Source: a virus. Taken from it: a DNA stretch of 25,088 nucleotides. The stretch covers positions 1-25,088 of IMG/VR virus record IMGVR_UViG_3300033182_001279; one strand, given 5' to 3'. The notes under the pieces are model-generated. The model had not been told where the DNA came from. It saw only the letters and a program-made list of their open reading frames with translations, and did not search any database. Positions within the stretch are counted from its first letter, which is position 1, and each line of letters opens with the position of its first letter. Positions 8,320 to 16,208 of this stretch are shown one piece after another. The translations under genes and the position numbers were made by a program.

Positions 8320-9801
8320 TTAGAAATCTAAGATAATTTTGAAATCTTCAATTTGATCTGGTTCACGCAACACAGGTTGCACGTTTTCAGTATAAAGGAT
8401 CTCACCAGAATATGTATTTGCTTCTGGACCCTTTACTTCAAGAATTGTTCCAATTTCCGTGTCGCTGGTGCTTTTGATAATAACATCATCAACTTGGAAA
8501 GATTTGTAGTTAGCGAAACTATTAACGTTATTTATGTAAACTGAATAGATAGACGTATCAGATTCTGTTTCATCTTCTCTAACATAAACAACACTTGCAT
8601 TAGCAGCACGAATAGCATTTTGTAGTGCATTAGTTGCTAGATCATCACCAAGATCTGTAATAAATCCGATAGAACCTGCTTGAGCATTTTCCAACATTCT
8701 TGTTGTTGTGATACTATCACCAACAGATAATGGATTTACTGGAGTAGATCCATCCATTTGAGTATAAGACATTTTGATTTTAGTCGAAAGTCTTAGAGTA
8801 GTTGGTGAGTTTGATGTATTTGCAATATTCTCTGATACAACAAAACCATTTGTTGAGTTTGCTTTTAGCATCGGATCCTTCATAATTGAGATTGTTCTAA
8901 ACTCAGTATTAGAAGGAACATATCCTGCACCTGATGCAGAAATACCCATATTGTTATCAGTTTGAATATTCAACAATACCTTATCTGCAGATAACTGACG
9001 AATCATATCTGCGCCATGTCCACCAACTGGAGAGAAAATAGCATTTGCCGCAGCACCTGAACCATTTACAGTATTTGCTGTAATATAAAGTTTTCCTTCA
9101 GTATATCTGCTACCTCTGTCAATAATAGTAATGCCGCTGACAGAACCAATATCAGTATTTACAGTTGAATATGCTTTAGCACCAACACCGTCACCAACGA
9201 TAGTAATGGTTGGAGAAATAACAACCTTAGAGTCTGTATTACAAGTTGTTGTAAATGCACTATTTACAGTAAGTGTTCTTGTTGTTCCATTATACCCAAT
9301 GATTCTTCTCAATTGACCAGCACCTGTTCCAGAAGAAACATAAACACTAGATCGAGTATATGAACCATTATCAGTAGATGCACCAGTTGCATCAGAACCT
9401 GACAGCGTAATAGTAAACTTTCCTGCTGAAGTTACCGAACCATTTGCAACATACAAATAATCAGAACCACCAGCATTTACTTCAGCAACCTCAATAGCAC
9501 CATTTACAGATGCGTTCTGTACTGCCAACTGTCTTTCTGACTCAATAGTAGTTCCAGAAGTAACATTACGAACAGGAATATATGTGGTTGTTAGAAACTT
9601 GTTTGCGTCTGCTAAAGAAACAGTAAACATATACTTCCAAATATAACCATCAGATGTAGTAAATGGAAGAGTAGAAAATCCAGTTGGTTTTACAGTAGAA
9701 ACACCACCTTTATTATTATACAAACAGATATAAACATTATTTTCGTCTGTCATTGCATACCATTCTTTTTCATACACATCAGTATCTGTATCACGATACA
9801 T
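8320..9801 (-). CDS. gp8: Baseplate wedge gp8-like protein, C-terminal part
   Basis: 493 residues from the first ATG, but coding-like sequence extends in the same frame for 26 more codons up to the UAA at 9880-9882 (see that entry), so the true start is probably upstream of 9801. The first part (KEWYAMTDENNVYICLYNNKGGVS, TTSDGYIWKYMFTVS) is the conserved gp8-type core in which the protein describes a small 'YICLYN...GG..S...P' strand followed by W-K-Y. The body contains recurring turn motifs (AGGSDYLYV, DRGSRYTEGKLYI, SGAGYVPSNTEF) also found in the upstream 934-residue protein. The end (EPDQIEDFKIILDF) is a typical gp8 C-terminus. gp8 dimers sit in the outer wedge of the T4 baseplate. Confidence 0.75.
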   Translation of the reverse strand: MYRDTDTDVYEKEWYAMTDENNVYICLYNNKGGVSTVKPTGFSTLPFTTSDGYIWKYMFTVSLADANKFLTTTYIPVRNVTSGTTIESERQLAVQNASVNGAIEVAEVNAGGSDYLYVANGSVTSAGKFTITLSGSDATGASTDNGSYTRSSVYVSSGTGAGQLRRIIGYNGTTRTLTVNSAFTTTCNTDSKVVISPTITIVGDGVGAKAYSTVNTDIGSVSGITIIDRGSRYTEGKLYITANTVNGSGAAANAIFSPVGGHGADMIRQLSADKVLLNIQTDNNMGISASGAGYVPSNTEFRTISIMKDPMLKANSTNGFVVSENIANTSNSPTTLRLSTKIKMSYTQMDGSTPVNPLSVGDSITTTRMLENAQAGSIGFITDLGDDLATNALQNAIRAANASVVYVREDETESDTSIYSVYINNVNSFANYKSFQVDDVIIKSTSDTEIGTILEVKGPEANTYSGEILYTENVQPVLREPDQIEDFKIILDF

Positions 9802-9882
9802 TGCATAAGAAGTACCAGAAGTCCAATCATAACGAAGAGTTACATGCGAAACATTATCTGTTGTAATCTTTTTTTTTCCTTA
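9802..9882 (-). other. In-frame UAA inside gp8 merged with an SD-like sequence
   Basis: Between the 71-codon N-terminal gp8 frame and the 493-residue C-terminal frame there is no change of frame: both begin at positions divisible by three. The only interruption is TAA at 9882-9880. The 26 codons after it (GKKKITTDNVSHVTLRYDWTSGT and so on) look like gp8 in the marine T4-like family, where the chain normally runs '...KKIT..DVSHV..R..WTSGT.Y'. The stop is the start of TAAGGA, a strong match to the 16S rRNA tail complement, followed by nine A residues (9877-9869). An AUU codon at 9867 lies 9 nt behind TAAGGA and could be an unusual restart. Readthrough, reinitiation and a real or assembly mutation are all possible. 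Confidence 0.7.
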
Positions 9883-10095
9883 TGCTTCACGGTGAACAGA
9901 GTATCTTAGGTATTGGTCATTGTCGCCTGGAACAACAGGATTTGGTTCATCTTCCCATTCTTCCGCTCTTCCAAGTACAGCATATAAAATGGTTGACAAT
10001 TTTTCAGATGATGTGTCTGATGCGCTAAGTGCCTGAATAAATGCCTTAGCATTATTGATCGATAATTCTCTTGTTGCGTATCTATAAGTTGCCAT
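9880..10095 (-). CDS. gp8: Baseplate wedge gp8-like protein, N-terminal part
   Basis: 71 residues, starting MATYRYATRELSINNAKAFIQ. The block ILYAVLGRAEEWEDEPNPVVPGD (about residues 36-58) is the characteristic N-terminal gp8 pattern of marine T4-like phages: a short amphipathic helix, then a 'Y-x-x-x-G-R/K-x-x-x-W-x-x-E-x-x-P-x-x-P' loop. It is too short to be a complete gp8 (T4 gp8 has 334 residues), and the rest of the protein continues in the same frame after the stop. The ATG overlaps the TAA of the gp7-position gene (TAATG), the same coupling used at several other junctions here, so this is the genuine gp8 start. It may make a free 71-residue peptide if the stop is obeyed. Confidence 0.75.
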   Translation of the reverse strand: MATYRYATRELSINNAKAFIQALSASDTSSEKLSTILYAVLGRAEEWEDEPNPVVPGDNDQYLRYSVHREA

Positions 10096-12899
10096 TATGC
10101 TACCTGATAATAAATGTTTGCGCTGCTGTTAGAACTTGTGTAGTAAATGTTAGCACTACTCAAGTTTGTATTTGCCCATGCAATTTTGGTGTTTGCTATT
10201 GTGTTATTAGACACTATATTTAGCGGAATTGTATAGAAAGATCTTGGAGCATATTCAACAATTATTGAACCACCATTCGCATAGTTGTTGGTGAATTCAG
10301 TTCCTGTTCCTGTAATAGTAAACGATCCGTTAGCGAATGCAATCGAACCATTTGCTTTTGCTCTTTTCTTAGAAGCAGTATAAGTTTGAATATCCAGAGG
10401 GTTTGATGATTCAAGTTTATACTTACCAAATAATCTTTGTCCAGCAGGGTGTACAAGTTTCAATACAACATCACGATATCTGTCAATAGAAATTGGAGAT
10501 TGAACTTCATATGAGAATTCGTGATAGTATCTATTGTCTTGAATATATGCTCTTAATGAAGAAACGTGACTTCTTGTTGATGCATAGTAACCTGCTGAGT
10601 TTGCAACACCTCTTAGTCTTACTGTACCTTGTGCCGCAAATGAATCAGCACCGCTACCCAAACCAAAAGTTACTTCTTCAGTATCTCTATATGAGAAACC
10701 TGAATCCCAAATTCTAAATGATGTGATAGCACCGTTTGCACCAACAGATGCAGAAATATTAGAGTTTTGTCCAATAATGCCTTTGTCTTCAACAGAAACG
10801 ATTGTAGCAGAACCATCATTAGTTTTTGTTCTTGAGTCTGCTTCAGGATTGCCAATAGTATAACCACCAGCAAATGTTTCAAATGTTGATGCACCAGTAG
10901 AATATGTTGCACCAATATTATATTGTTCTTGATCCTGCCAAACACGAACAGAAGTTTCATATGTTCCGTTAGAATATTGTGATACAGAAATAGGAGATCC
11001 TGGTGTTGTACTAGCAACAATATATCCACTTGCGGAACCAGAGTATAATCTATCTGCACTAGAAAGAGTTGTGAAGTTAGAGTTTCCTGTTCCCCAGTTT
11101 TCATCATCACTTTGTAGGGTGACGTAATATTCTTTGATTTCTAATGCTGCAATTTCAGCATCAGTTACTGATACTGTTGGTGCTTCAGTATAACCAGTTC
11201 CACCAATAGGGTCTGTCAAGTTCTGAATGGTTCCAACGCTAACTTGATCAAACAACAAAGCATCGATCAGTGGGGTGTAAATATTTTGAATTGTTGTATT
11301 TGAAGTGTCTGCCAGAGCAGTACCAACAACAGTTGATGTGTCAACTAATCTAATATTTTCTCCGCTAGAGAAAGGAATTAGTGGACCACTATCAAACTGA
11401 GTTGTTAGATTCGCAGTTGTATTTGCTGTAACTCTTAGATATGTGTTAGAAGCAGCAGAAGCAGCAATACTTTTCACAACAGCAAAAGAACCAGAAGTAA
11501 CACCAACCAACTCATCACCAACAGAAATATCCTGAGTGTTGGCAATATTCAATACATGAAAACCGACAGTATTTGACGAGAAAGAAGTTACTGTTCCAAC
11601 ATTAGATCCTGTTGGAGTTGTAATCAAAACAGACTCAGCAGAATCAAAGTTCTTATACCCATTGATTTTTAGAACTGCGTTATTTGCACTTCCACCAATA
11701 ACCTCAACAACTGTTCCATTTGCTCCTGATGTTTCTCCGAATAAATCTGAACCATTAGCAATAGCAACTGTTGAGTTTGCGATCACAAGAACTGCACCAA
11801 CATTATCGTGAAACTTTTTACCAGCACTCTCATCAGTGGTATCTGGGAATCCATACATAACACTACTCAAAATAGTGTTAGCAAAAGTTTCCATTTGTCT
11901 TGAGATGCCATCAGAATTTACGATTGATGGTGCATAAGTTGAACCAAACTCTGTTACATCGCTAATCTTATTGAAAGCAAGGTACATTGTAACAGAATTG
12001 TACAAGTCAGATTCTTCAATACTAAAACTTGCACCTGTTCCATCACTACCAGATAATGTGATTGTTGATCCAGGACTAACTGTTGATGCTCTATAACCAG
12101 AACCACCATCATTCAATGAGAATGTCAATGTTCCGTTCAAGTCAACTGTTTCGGTTACAGCAACTCTTGCAAAATCACCGATCTCATCAGACGTAACTGT
12201 TACAATATCACCAATGTTATATCCACCACCTGCTGCAGTAATAGAAATAGAATCTATACCAGCATTGATAATTGGAGTGTGTCCAGTTCCTAATGTATCT
12301 GTTTGGAGTTTGATTGGTTCAAGATCGTAAAACCTTCCAACAACATTAGAAACAAGGATTTGCATAATCTCAACGCCACGAATTGTGCGTCGAACTACAT
12401 CTTCAACCAGCGCAGAAGCACCAGAGTCGGCACCAACAATAGTTTTTCCAATAAAGTTATATGTGCTTGGTTCATATCTTCCAACCAAATAACGATCGAT
12501 TCTCCAGTCACCATCAGAAACCTTTAGGATATTATCTGCTGGAAGTTTTACATCAATATCTTCACCATAAATTGCACGGAAAAGAAGTTTATATGAAGCG
12601 ATTGTACCACGTGATTGGTTTGCTGTCTTTGCAAGTTTGATAAACATTTTCTTGTCTGCAACCATATCGACTGGCACAGAAGGCAAGAAGGTGTTCATGA
12701 AATATTTGATATATTCATCAGTTGTTGTACTGATATCCCTATAAGATTCTAGATTACGAATCCCATCGGTGAGGTTTCCGTTTTCTTCCATCCAAGCATA
12801 GTATGCCTCAACGAAAGCAAGAAAGTTCTCACCTTCTTCTTTGTAAAAACTTGGAAACTGATTTTGAACCAGTTTTGAAATTTTTTCAGTAACTGCCAT
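10095..12899 (-). CDS. Large baseplate wedge protein in the gp7 position
   Basis: 934 residues, between gp6 and gp8 exactly where T4 has gp7 (1032 residues). The N-terminal 150 residues are the conserved part: KLVQNQFPSFYKEEGENFLAFVEAYYAWMEENG, then DISTTTDEYIKYFMNTFLPSVP, SRGTIASYKLLFRAIYGEDI and GDWRIDRYLVG. The body is a long beta-rich series with at least four 'Gly-Gly-x-Gly-Tyr' turns (AAGGGYNIGDIVTV, DGGSGYRASTV, IGGTGYTEAPTV, DSGFSYRDTEEVTF), then a segment near 770-820 (LRAYIQDNRYYHEFSYEVQSP) that I recall as typical of this family. Start and stop both overlap neighbours by one base (TAATG). The assignment as gp7 is by position and size; sequence identity with T4 gp7 was not established. 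Confidence 0.75.
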   Translation of the reverse strand: MAVTEKISKLVQNQFPSFYKEEGENFLAFVEAYYAWMEENGNLTDGIRNLESYRDISTTTDEYIKYFMNTFLPSVPVDMVADKKMFIKLAKTANQSRGTIASYKLLFRAIYGEDIDVKLPADNILKVSDGDWRIDRYLVGRYEPSTYNFIGKTIVGADSGASALVEDVVRRTIRGVEIMQILVSNVVGRFYDLEPIKLQTDTLGTGHTPIINAGIDSISITAAGGGYNIGDIVTVTSDEIGDFARVAVTETVDLNGTLTFSLNDGGSGYRASTVSPGSTITLSGSDGTGASFSIEESDLYNSVTMYLAFNKISDVTEFGSTYAPSIVNSDGISRQMETFANTILSSVMYGFPDTTDESAGKKFHDNVGAVLVIANSTVAIANGSDLFGETSGANGTVVEVIGGSANNAVLKINGYKNFDSAESVLITTPTGSNVGTVTSFSSNTVGFHVLNIANTQDISVGDELVGVTSGSFAVVKSIAASAASNTYLRVTANTTANLTTQFDSGPLIPFSSGENIRLVDTSTVVGTALADTSNTTIQNIYTPLIDALLFDQVSVGTIQNLTDPIGGTGYTEAPTVSVTDAEIAALEIKEYYVTLQSDDENWGTGNSNFTTLSSADRLYSGSASGYIVASTTPGSPISVSQYSNGTYETSVRVWQDQEQYNIGATYSTGASTFETFAGGYTIGNPEADSRTKTNDGSATIVSVEDKGIIGQNSNISASVGANGAITSFRIWDSGFSYRDTEEVTFGLGSGADSFAAQGTVRLRGVANSAGYYASTRSHVSSLRAYIQDNRYYHEFSYEVQSPISIDRYRDVVLKLVHPAGQRLFGKYKLESSNPLDIQTYTASKKRAKANGSIAFANGSFTITGTGTEFTNNYANGGSIIVEYAPRSFYTIPLNIVSNNTIANTKIAWANTNLSSANIYYTSSNSSANIYYQVA

Positions 12900-14665
12900 T
12901 ATTCGTACTCAGGGATTGCAGTAATAATTGCGTCTTCAGGATCAATAATAAGAATCTGTTCTCTCAAAGGAATCAAATCAAAACGATCAGGAGTTGCAGT
13001 AAGTTTCATTTCAGTATCAACAAAATCTGTTGGAGTAAATGAATTGAAGATAACTTGTCCAGTTTCATAATCAACCGTGCCTGCCGTTGAATTGACAATA
13101 ATCTTTTCTTTATCAGTGTTGAAACGATATGCTCTAACAACACCCAATCCATCATCATCCATATAACAAGTAAATCCAGAATATGTAAATGCTGTGGTAG
13201 AAATACTTTCTGGTTTCAACTTATTATTGAAGTTGAATGTGATCGTTTGCGCAGTTCCTAATGTTGGAGTAAATCTCTTTTGCACTTGAACAGAAGCATC
13301 AGTGTTTAGAATATTTGTGCTTGATGTATTATCAAGTTCTCTAACAAAACGAGAGAAACGAAAACGATTACCAAACCTTTCAAGTTTGTTTGTTGAATAC
13401 AACTCAACACCATCTTTGATTGCAGTTTGAACTTCAGCAATACTAGCAGTTGATGTGGTTGCATTATAATATGCTTTGATTGTTGGAATAATGTAGGTAT
13501 AAACTGGATCAATAATCACTGGGTCAATACCAAGAGGACTACGATCTAAAATTGAAGTTCTCAACTTATCTTTTCTATTTTGAGTTGCAATAAGTTCGCC
13601 ATATGGTTTTACACCAATATAAACTTTACCATAGATTGCTGGAACTGCTTCTTCACCACCAAACGCAACAACCGATTCAATATCTGCATTCTCAGTTAGA
13701 ATAATTCTCTCATAATCATTAGCAATAATTGCTCTGTTTTGTGTTTGATAACTTCTTGGTGCGTTAAACTTGATGGAAGAAATACTTTCTGCACCACGTC
13801 CACCAGTAGAGTTGGTATTCGTTGTTACAGATGCTGAGGTATAATCAACACCAATGTTTATAGAGTCTGCAGAGAATGTGCTTGCTCCATTTGTTGCATC
13901 ACCATTACAAACCAAATATTCTACAGATACAATATTTCCGTTGATAACTTTTTGTCCTAAAGCACCTTGACTAAACACAATTTCATATTTACCATCAGAT
14001 GCTTCATCAAGGAAGTAAACTTTAGAGTTAGAATAGATTTGAACTATGTCTGTTGCACGTGTAAACTCATGTATTTCTGTATCAACAGATGAGTTTTGAA
14101 CTTTTACAACAAGACTTGAAGTGTCTACATTTGCGTTAGGAATAATGTATCTTTCAGGATTAGAAGAACTTACAGTCCAACGGTGAGTCAAAGGTTCACC
14201 TTCTCTAATCTCAATTGCTCTTGAGAAAGCACCATCAGTTCTATTTACAACATATGCTTCTGGTGTGACATAAGTGTACGTTACATCATCAAGTGTTGTG
14301 CTAAAGGTTGAGTTTCTTGGAATAGTGAACGAGGTTGTTCCAGACTCAACACCAGTAAATGTGATTTGAACGTTGGCAGTTGAACCAATAGCAGAAGTTG
14401 GAGTATAACCCAATTCCTTAGCACGTGATACAACTGATTCTCTTTGTTGTGCAGTATCCAAAAACATTTCATTGGCAAGCATATTCAGATAGTATGCGTT
14501 ATAATGAGTATTATAAGCAAGAACATCAAGAAGAACTGACATTGCAGAACCTTCAAAGTTATAATCTCTGAATTGATCTTGGGTGCTTAGATATGTTTTT
14601 AGATTTGTACGAATATCTTCGAAATCTAAATCTGTAACTTTTAGGTATGTATTTGCTGTTGCCAT
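12899..14665 (-). CDS. gp6: Baseplate wedge subunit gp6 (J-like)
   Basis: 588 residues. The N-terminal region (DFEDIRTNLKTYLSTQDQFRDYNFEGSAMSVLLDVLAYNTHYNAYYLNMLANEMFLDTA, about 14-72) is the recognisable gp6 signature of T4-like phages, followed by QRESVVSRAKELGYTP. A central conserved block (INIGVDYTSASVTTNTNSTGGRGAESISSIKFNAPRSYQTQNRAIIANDYERI, roughly 270-320) is the baseplate J core shared with P2 gpJ and other contractile systems. gp6 forms the inner iris of the baseplate with gp7 and gp53 and controls its change of shape. The length is close to T4 gp6 (660). Overlaps of one base with gp25 and with the next gene indicate coupled translation. Confidence 0.93.
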   Translation of the reverse strand: MATANTYLKVTDLDFEDIRTNLKTYLSTQDQFRDYNFEGSAMSVLLDVLAYNTHYNAYYLNMLANEMFLDTAQQRESVVSRAKELGYTPTSAIGSTANVQITFTGVESGTTSFTIPRNSTFSTTLDDVTYTYVTPEAYVVNRTDGAFSRAIEIREGEPLTHRWTVSSSNPERYIIPNANVDTSSLVVKVQNSSVDTEIHEFTRATDIVQIYSNSKVYFLDEASDGKYEIVFSQGALGQKVINGNIVSVEYLVCNGDATNGASTFSADSINIGVDYTSASVTTNTNSTGGRGAESISSIKFNAPRSYQTQNRAIIANDYERIILTENADIESVVAFGGEEAVPAIYGKVYIGVKPYGELIATQNRKDKLRTSILDRSPLGIDPVIIDPVYTYIIPTIKAYYNATTSTASIAEVQTAIKDGVELYSTNKLERFGNRFRFSRFVRELDNTSSTNILNTDASVQVQKRFTPTLGTAQTITFNFNNKLKPESISTTAFTYSGFTCYMDDDGLGVVRAYRFNTDKEKIIVNSTAGTVDYETGQVIFNSFTPTDFVDTEMKLTATPDRFDLIPLREQILIIDPEDAIITAIPEYE

Positions 14666-15060
14666 TATCTTACTCGTTCTAAGATTACATCCAGCACAAC
14701 TGGATTAGGATCGTTTTTGATATAGAATGCTACAGAAACTGTCAATGCGTTCAAGTCGGGTCTATCTTCAACAAGAATGCTAATCAATTCAGCACGTGGT
14801 TCATGATTCTCAATAACTTCTTTGATTGCAGTTTCCATATTTTGTTGAGTCATTGGTGTGAATAACTCAAACAAATAATTTCTTATGCCGCAACCAATAT
14901 TAGGTTTGAACGGTCTTTCGTAGAAATCAGTCAAAATCAAAGACTTTACAGATTGCTTTACTGCTTCTCTGTTTTTCTTGAGCGACAATTTGCCTGTCAT
15001 TGGGTGTGGAGTAAATCCTAATGACAAGTCGCTGAATAAATCTTTCTTTGGTTCTGGCAT
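14665..15060 (-). CDS. gp25: Baseplate wedge subunit gp25
   Basis: 131 residues, the normal size (T4 gp25 has 132). Recognised by the gp25/W order: LSLGFTPHPMTGKLSLKKNREAVKQSVKSLILT, then ERPFKPNIGCGIRNYLFE at 48-65 and the invariant EPR triplet at 87-89 (NHEPRAEL), which in type VI secretion and phage homologues holds the wedge-sheath contact. It is lysozyme-like in fold only, with no catalytic role. gp25 joins the wedge core to the first sheath ring. A TATAAATA late promoter lies 27-34 bp upstream. The stop overlaps the gp6 start (TAATG). Confidence 0.95.
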   Translation of the reverse strand: MPEPKKDLFSDLSLGFTPHPMTGKLSLKKNREAVKQSVKSLILTDFYERPFKPNIGCGIRNYLFELFTPMTQQNMETAIKEVIENHEPRAELISILVEDRPDLNALTVSVAFYIKNDPNPVVLDVILERVR

Positions 15061-15086
15061 GATTCTTTCTTATTATTTTTATATTC

Positions 15087-15094
15087 TATTTATA
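15087..15094 (-). promoter_or_regulatory. T4-type late promoter for the gp25-gp6 operon
   Basis: Minus-strand TATAAATA, a perfect match to the T4 late -10 octamer recognised by gp55 with gp33 and the sliding clamp. It ends 26 bp before the gp25 ATG, leaving room for a leader of about 20 nt that is A-rich and has only a weak AAGAAAG ribosome site. The gp5 stop codon TAA (15092-15090) lies inside the octamer, so the end of one gene is the promoter of the next block. Confidence 0.75.
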
Positions 15095-15959
15095 CCTTAT
15101 TTGGGGGAGAAGTATCAGTTCCCCCACCAAAATGATTACCTGAGTTTTGTGGGTGAGTGTGGTTCACTAAAGAAACACCGTCCACATAAACATCACCATT
15201 TGGTGCAGTCGCATAGAGAGTATTTCCAACAGTAACTGTAGCATTATCACCAACAGTTACTGTTGCGTCATTATCAACAACTATGTTCACGTTTCCTTTG
15301 ACATGTATGGCATCATCACCAGCGACGACTCGATATCCATCCTTGACAACGTGTGTAACAATGCTACCATCAGGGTGTACTTCATAAAAAGTACCTGATT
15401 TGTGCATTTCTCTAATTCGCTCATGAGAAGGCGTATCGTCATACTCCTTAGTATGACCCGACTCAGTCTCCATAACATGATTCTTTGGATATTCTGCTGC
15501 GTATGGATCATCAGGTTCTCCTATGGTTGAATCAGGTGTATGAGGTTTTGTTTGCAAACCTCGTGCAAGTTTGTTCACGTCAGGATCGTCAACCCACTTT
15601 GGATATGTTCCAGTTGGATCGTTGAACCCTTTTGTTGGATCAGCAACTTGTGATGGAATTCCTGGAAGTGTTCCCATAATAACTGGTTCTTGTGCACGTT
15701 CACCATCCATAAAGAAACCAATAACCCATGAACCTTCAACAATACCAGTAGGAGAAAAACCCAAACCATTCACAGAAGCAGATTGGACACCATTCATTAC
15801 TTGTGCCCAAGGCAAGTCTTCAGTTTTTATTTTAGACTTATCATCTGTGTGGTGTCCAAAGACACGCACACGCAAACGACCCAGTTGAACTGGATCGTCT
15901 CTATCTTCAACTACACCAACGAACCATATAAATCCGTTTCTGCCAATAAAGTTACGCAT
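15090..15959 (-). CDS. gp5: Baseplate hub spike gp5 (OB-fold, no lysozyme domain)
   Basis: 289 residues. The N-terminal OB-fold is clear: GFIWFVGVVEDRDDPVQLGRLRVRVFGHHTDD at about 10-40, LPWAQVMNGVQ, GIVEGSWVIGFFMDGERAQEPVIMGTLPGI at 72-102. The T4 lysozyme domain that normally follows is absent. Instead a short linker leads to HPDGSIVTHVVKDGYRVVAGDDAIHVKGNVNI and a beta-helix-like repeat (ATVTVGDNATVTVGN). Near the C-terminus HTH (residues 267-269, in VNHTHPQ) resembles the iron-binding HxH of P2 gpV-type spike tips. It should pierce the outer membrane when the tail contracts. Neighbours are the hub protein and gp25. Loss of the lysozyme module is common in marine relatives, so another enzyme may open peptidoglycan. 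Confidence 0.9.
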   Translation of the reverse strand: MRNFIGRNGFIWFVGVVEDRDDPVQLGRLRVRVFGHHTDDKSKIKTEDLPWAQVMNGVQSASVNGLGFSPTGIVEGSWVIGFFMDGERAQEPVIMGTLPGIPSQVADPTKGFNDPTGTYPKWVDDPDVNKLARGLQTKPHTPDSTIGEPDDPYAAEYPKNHVMETESGHTKEYDDTPSHERIREMHKSGTFYEVHPDGSIVTHVVKDGYRVVAGDDAIHVKGNVNIVVDNDATVTVGDNATVTVGNTLYATAPNGDVYVDGVSLVNHTHPQNSGNHFGGGTDTSPPNKV

Positions 15960-15962
15960 AAA

Positions 15963-16208
15963 TTATTTTCTTGATTGAATTGTTGTCTTCGCTCTATTCA
16001 CTGCTTTTTGAATGAGACCACCATTTTTTGGTGCCGAATGTTTTTTCGCAGAAAGATTATCTTCTTCAACAGGTGCTTCTTCTACAATTTCTTGCAAAAG
16101 TTCTGGTTCAACTGGAATTTGAACTTGAGGTTCAATAACTTCTTGTAAAAACTCAGGTGCTGTTGTTTCAACAACTTCTTGAATGAAATTTCTTCTTCTT
16201 GGTAGCAT
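15963..16208 (-). CDS. Small hub-region protein with three FxQE(V/I)(V/I)E motifs
   Basis: 81 residues. The start is taken as the ATG at 16208-16206 because it overlaps the TAA of the hub gene as TAATG, like other junctions here; an ATG at 16235 would add nine residues but lies inside the hub gene. The N-terminus is basic (LPRRRNF), the middle acidic, and the C-terminus again basic (KNGGLIQKAVNRAKTTIQSRK). The middle carries three copies of a short motif: FIQEVVE, FLQEVIE and LLQEIVE, 12 and 17 residues apart, separated by Pro-rich linkers. The gene lies between gp27-like and gp5, 3 bp before gp5. No family is recognised; a flexible adaptor binding three identical sites on the trimeric hub is a plausible but unproven reading. 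Confidence 0.75.
   Translation of the reverse strand: MLPRRRNFIQEVVETTAPEFLQEVIEPQVQIPVEPELLQEIVEEAPVEEDNLSAKKHSAPKNGGLIQKAVNRAKTTIQSRK

Noticed and set aside
8529-8536. CATAAATA on the minus strand inside gp8, possible late promoter for the DUF4815-type gene
   Set aside because: Only 7 of 8 and 220 bp from the start, in coding DNA. Not enough support.
9869-9877. A9 run in gp8 as a frameshift or homopolymer error site explaining the split gene
   Set aside because: Both gp8 parts are already in the same frame, so a single indel in the run would break rather than restore the gene. The problem is the TAA just before it.
9880-9882. Reassigned UAA codon (alternative genetic code)
   Set aside because: Other genes in the window end normally on TAA, including those in TAATG junctions, and would be extended across their neighbours if UAA were sense.
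10670-11110. A 146-codon minus-strand frame inside the 934-residue gene
   Set aside because: Out-of-frame shadow rich in Leu/Gln/His, with no ribosome site. The host gene is well supported by its conserved N-terminus and coupling.
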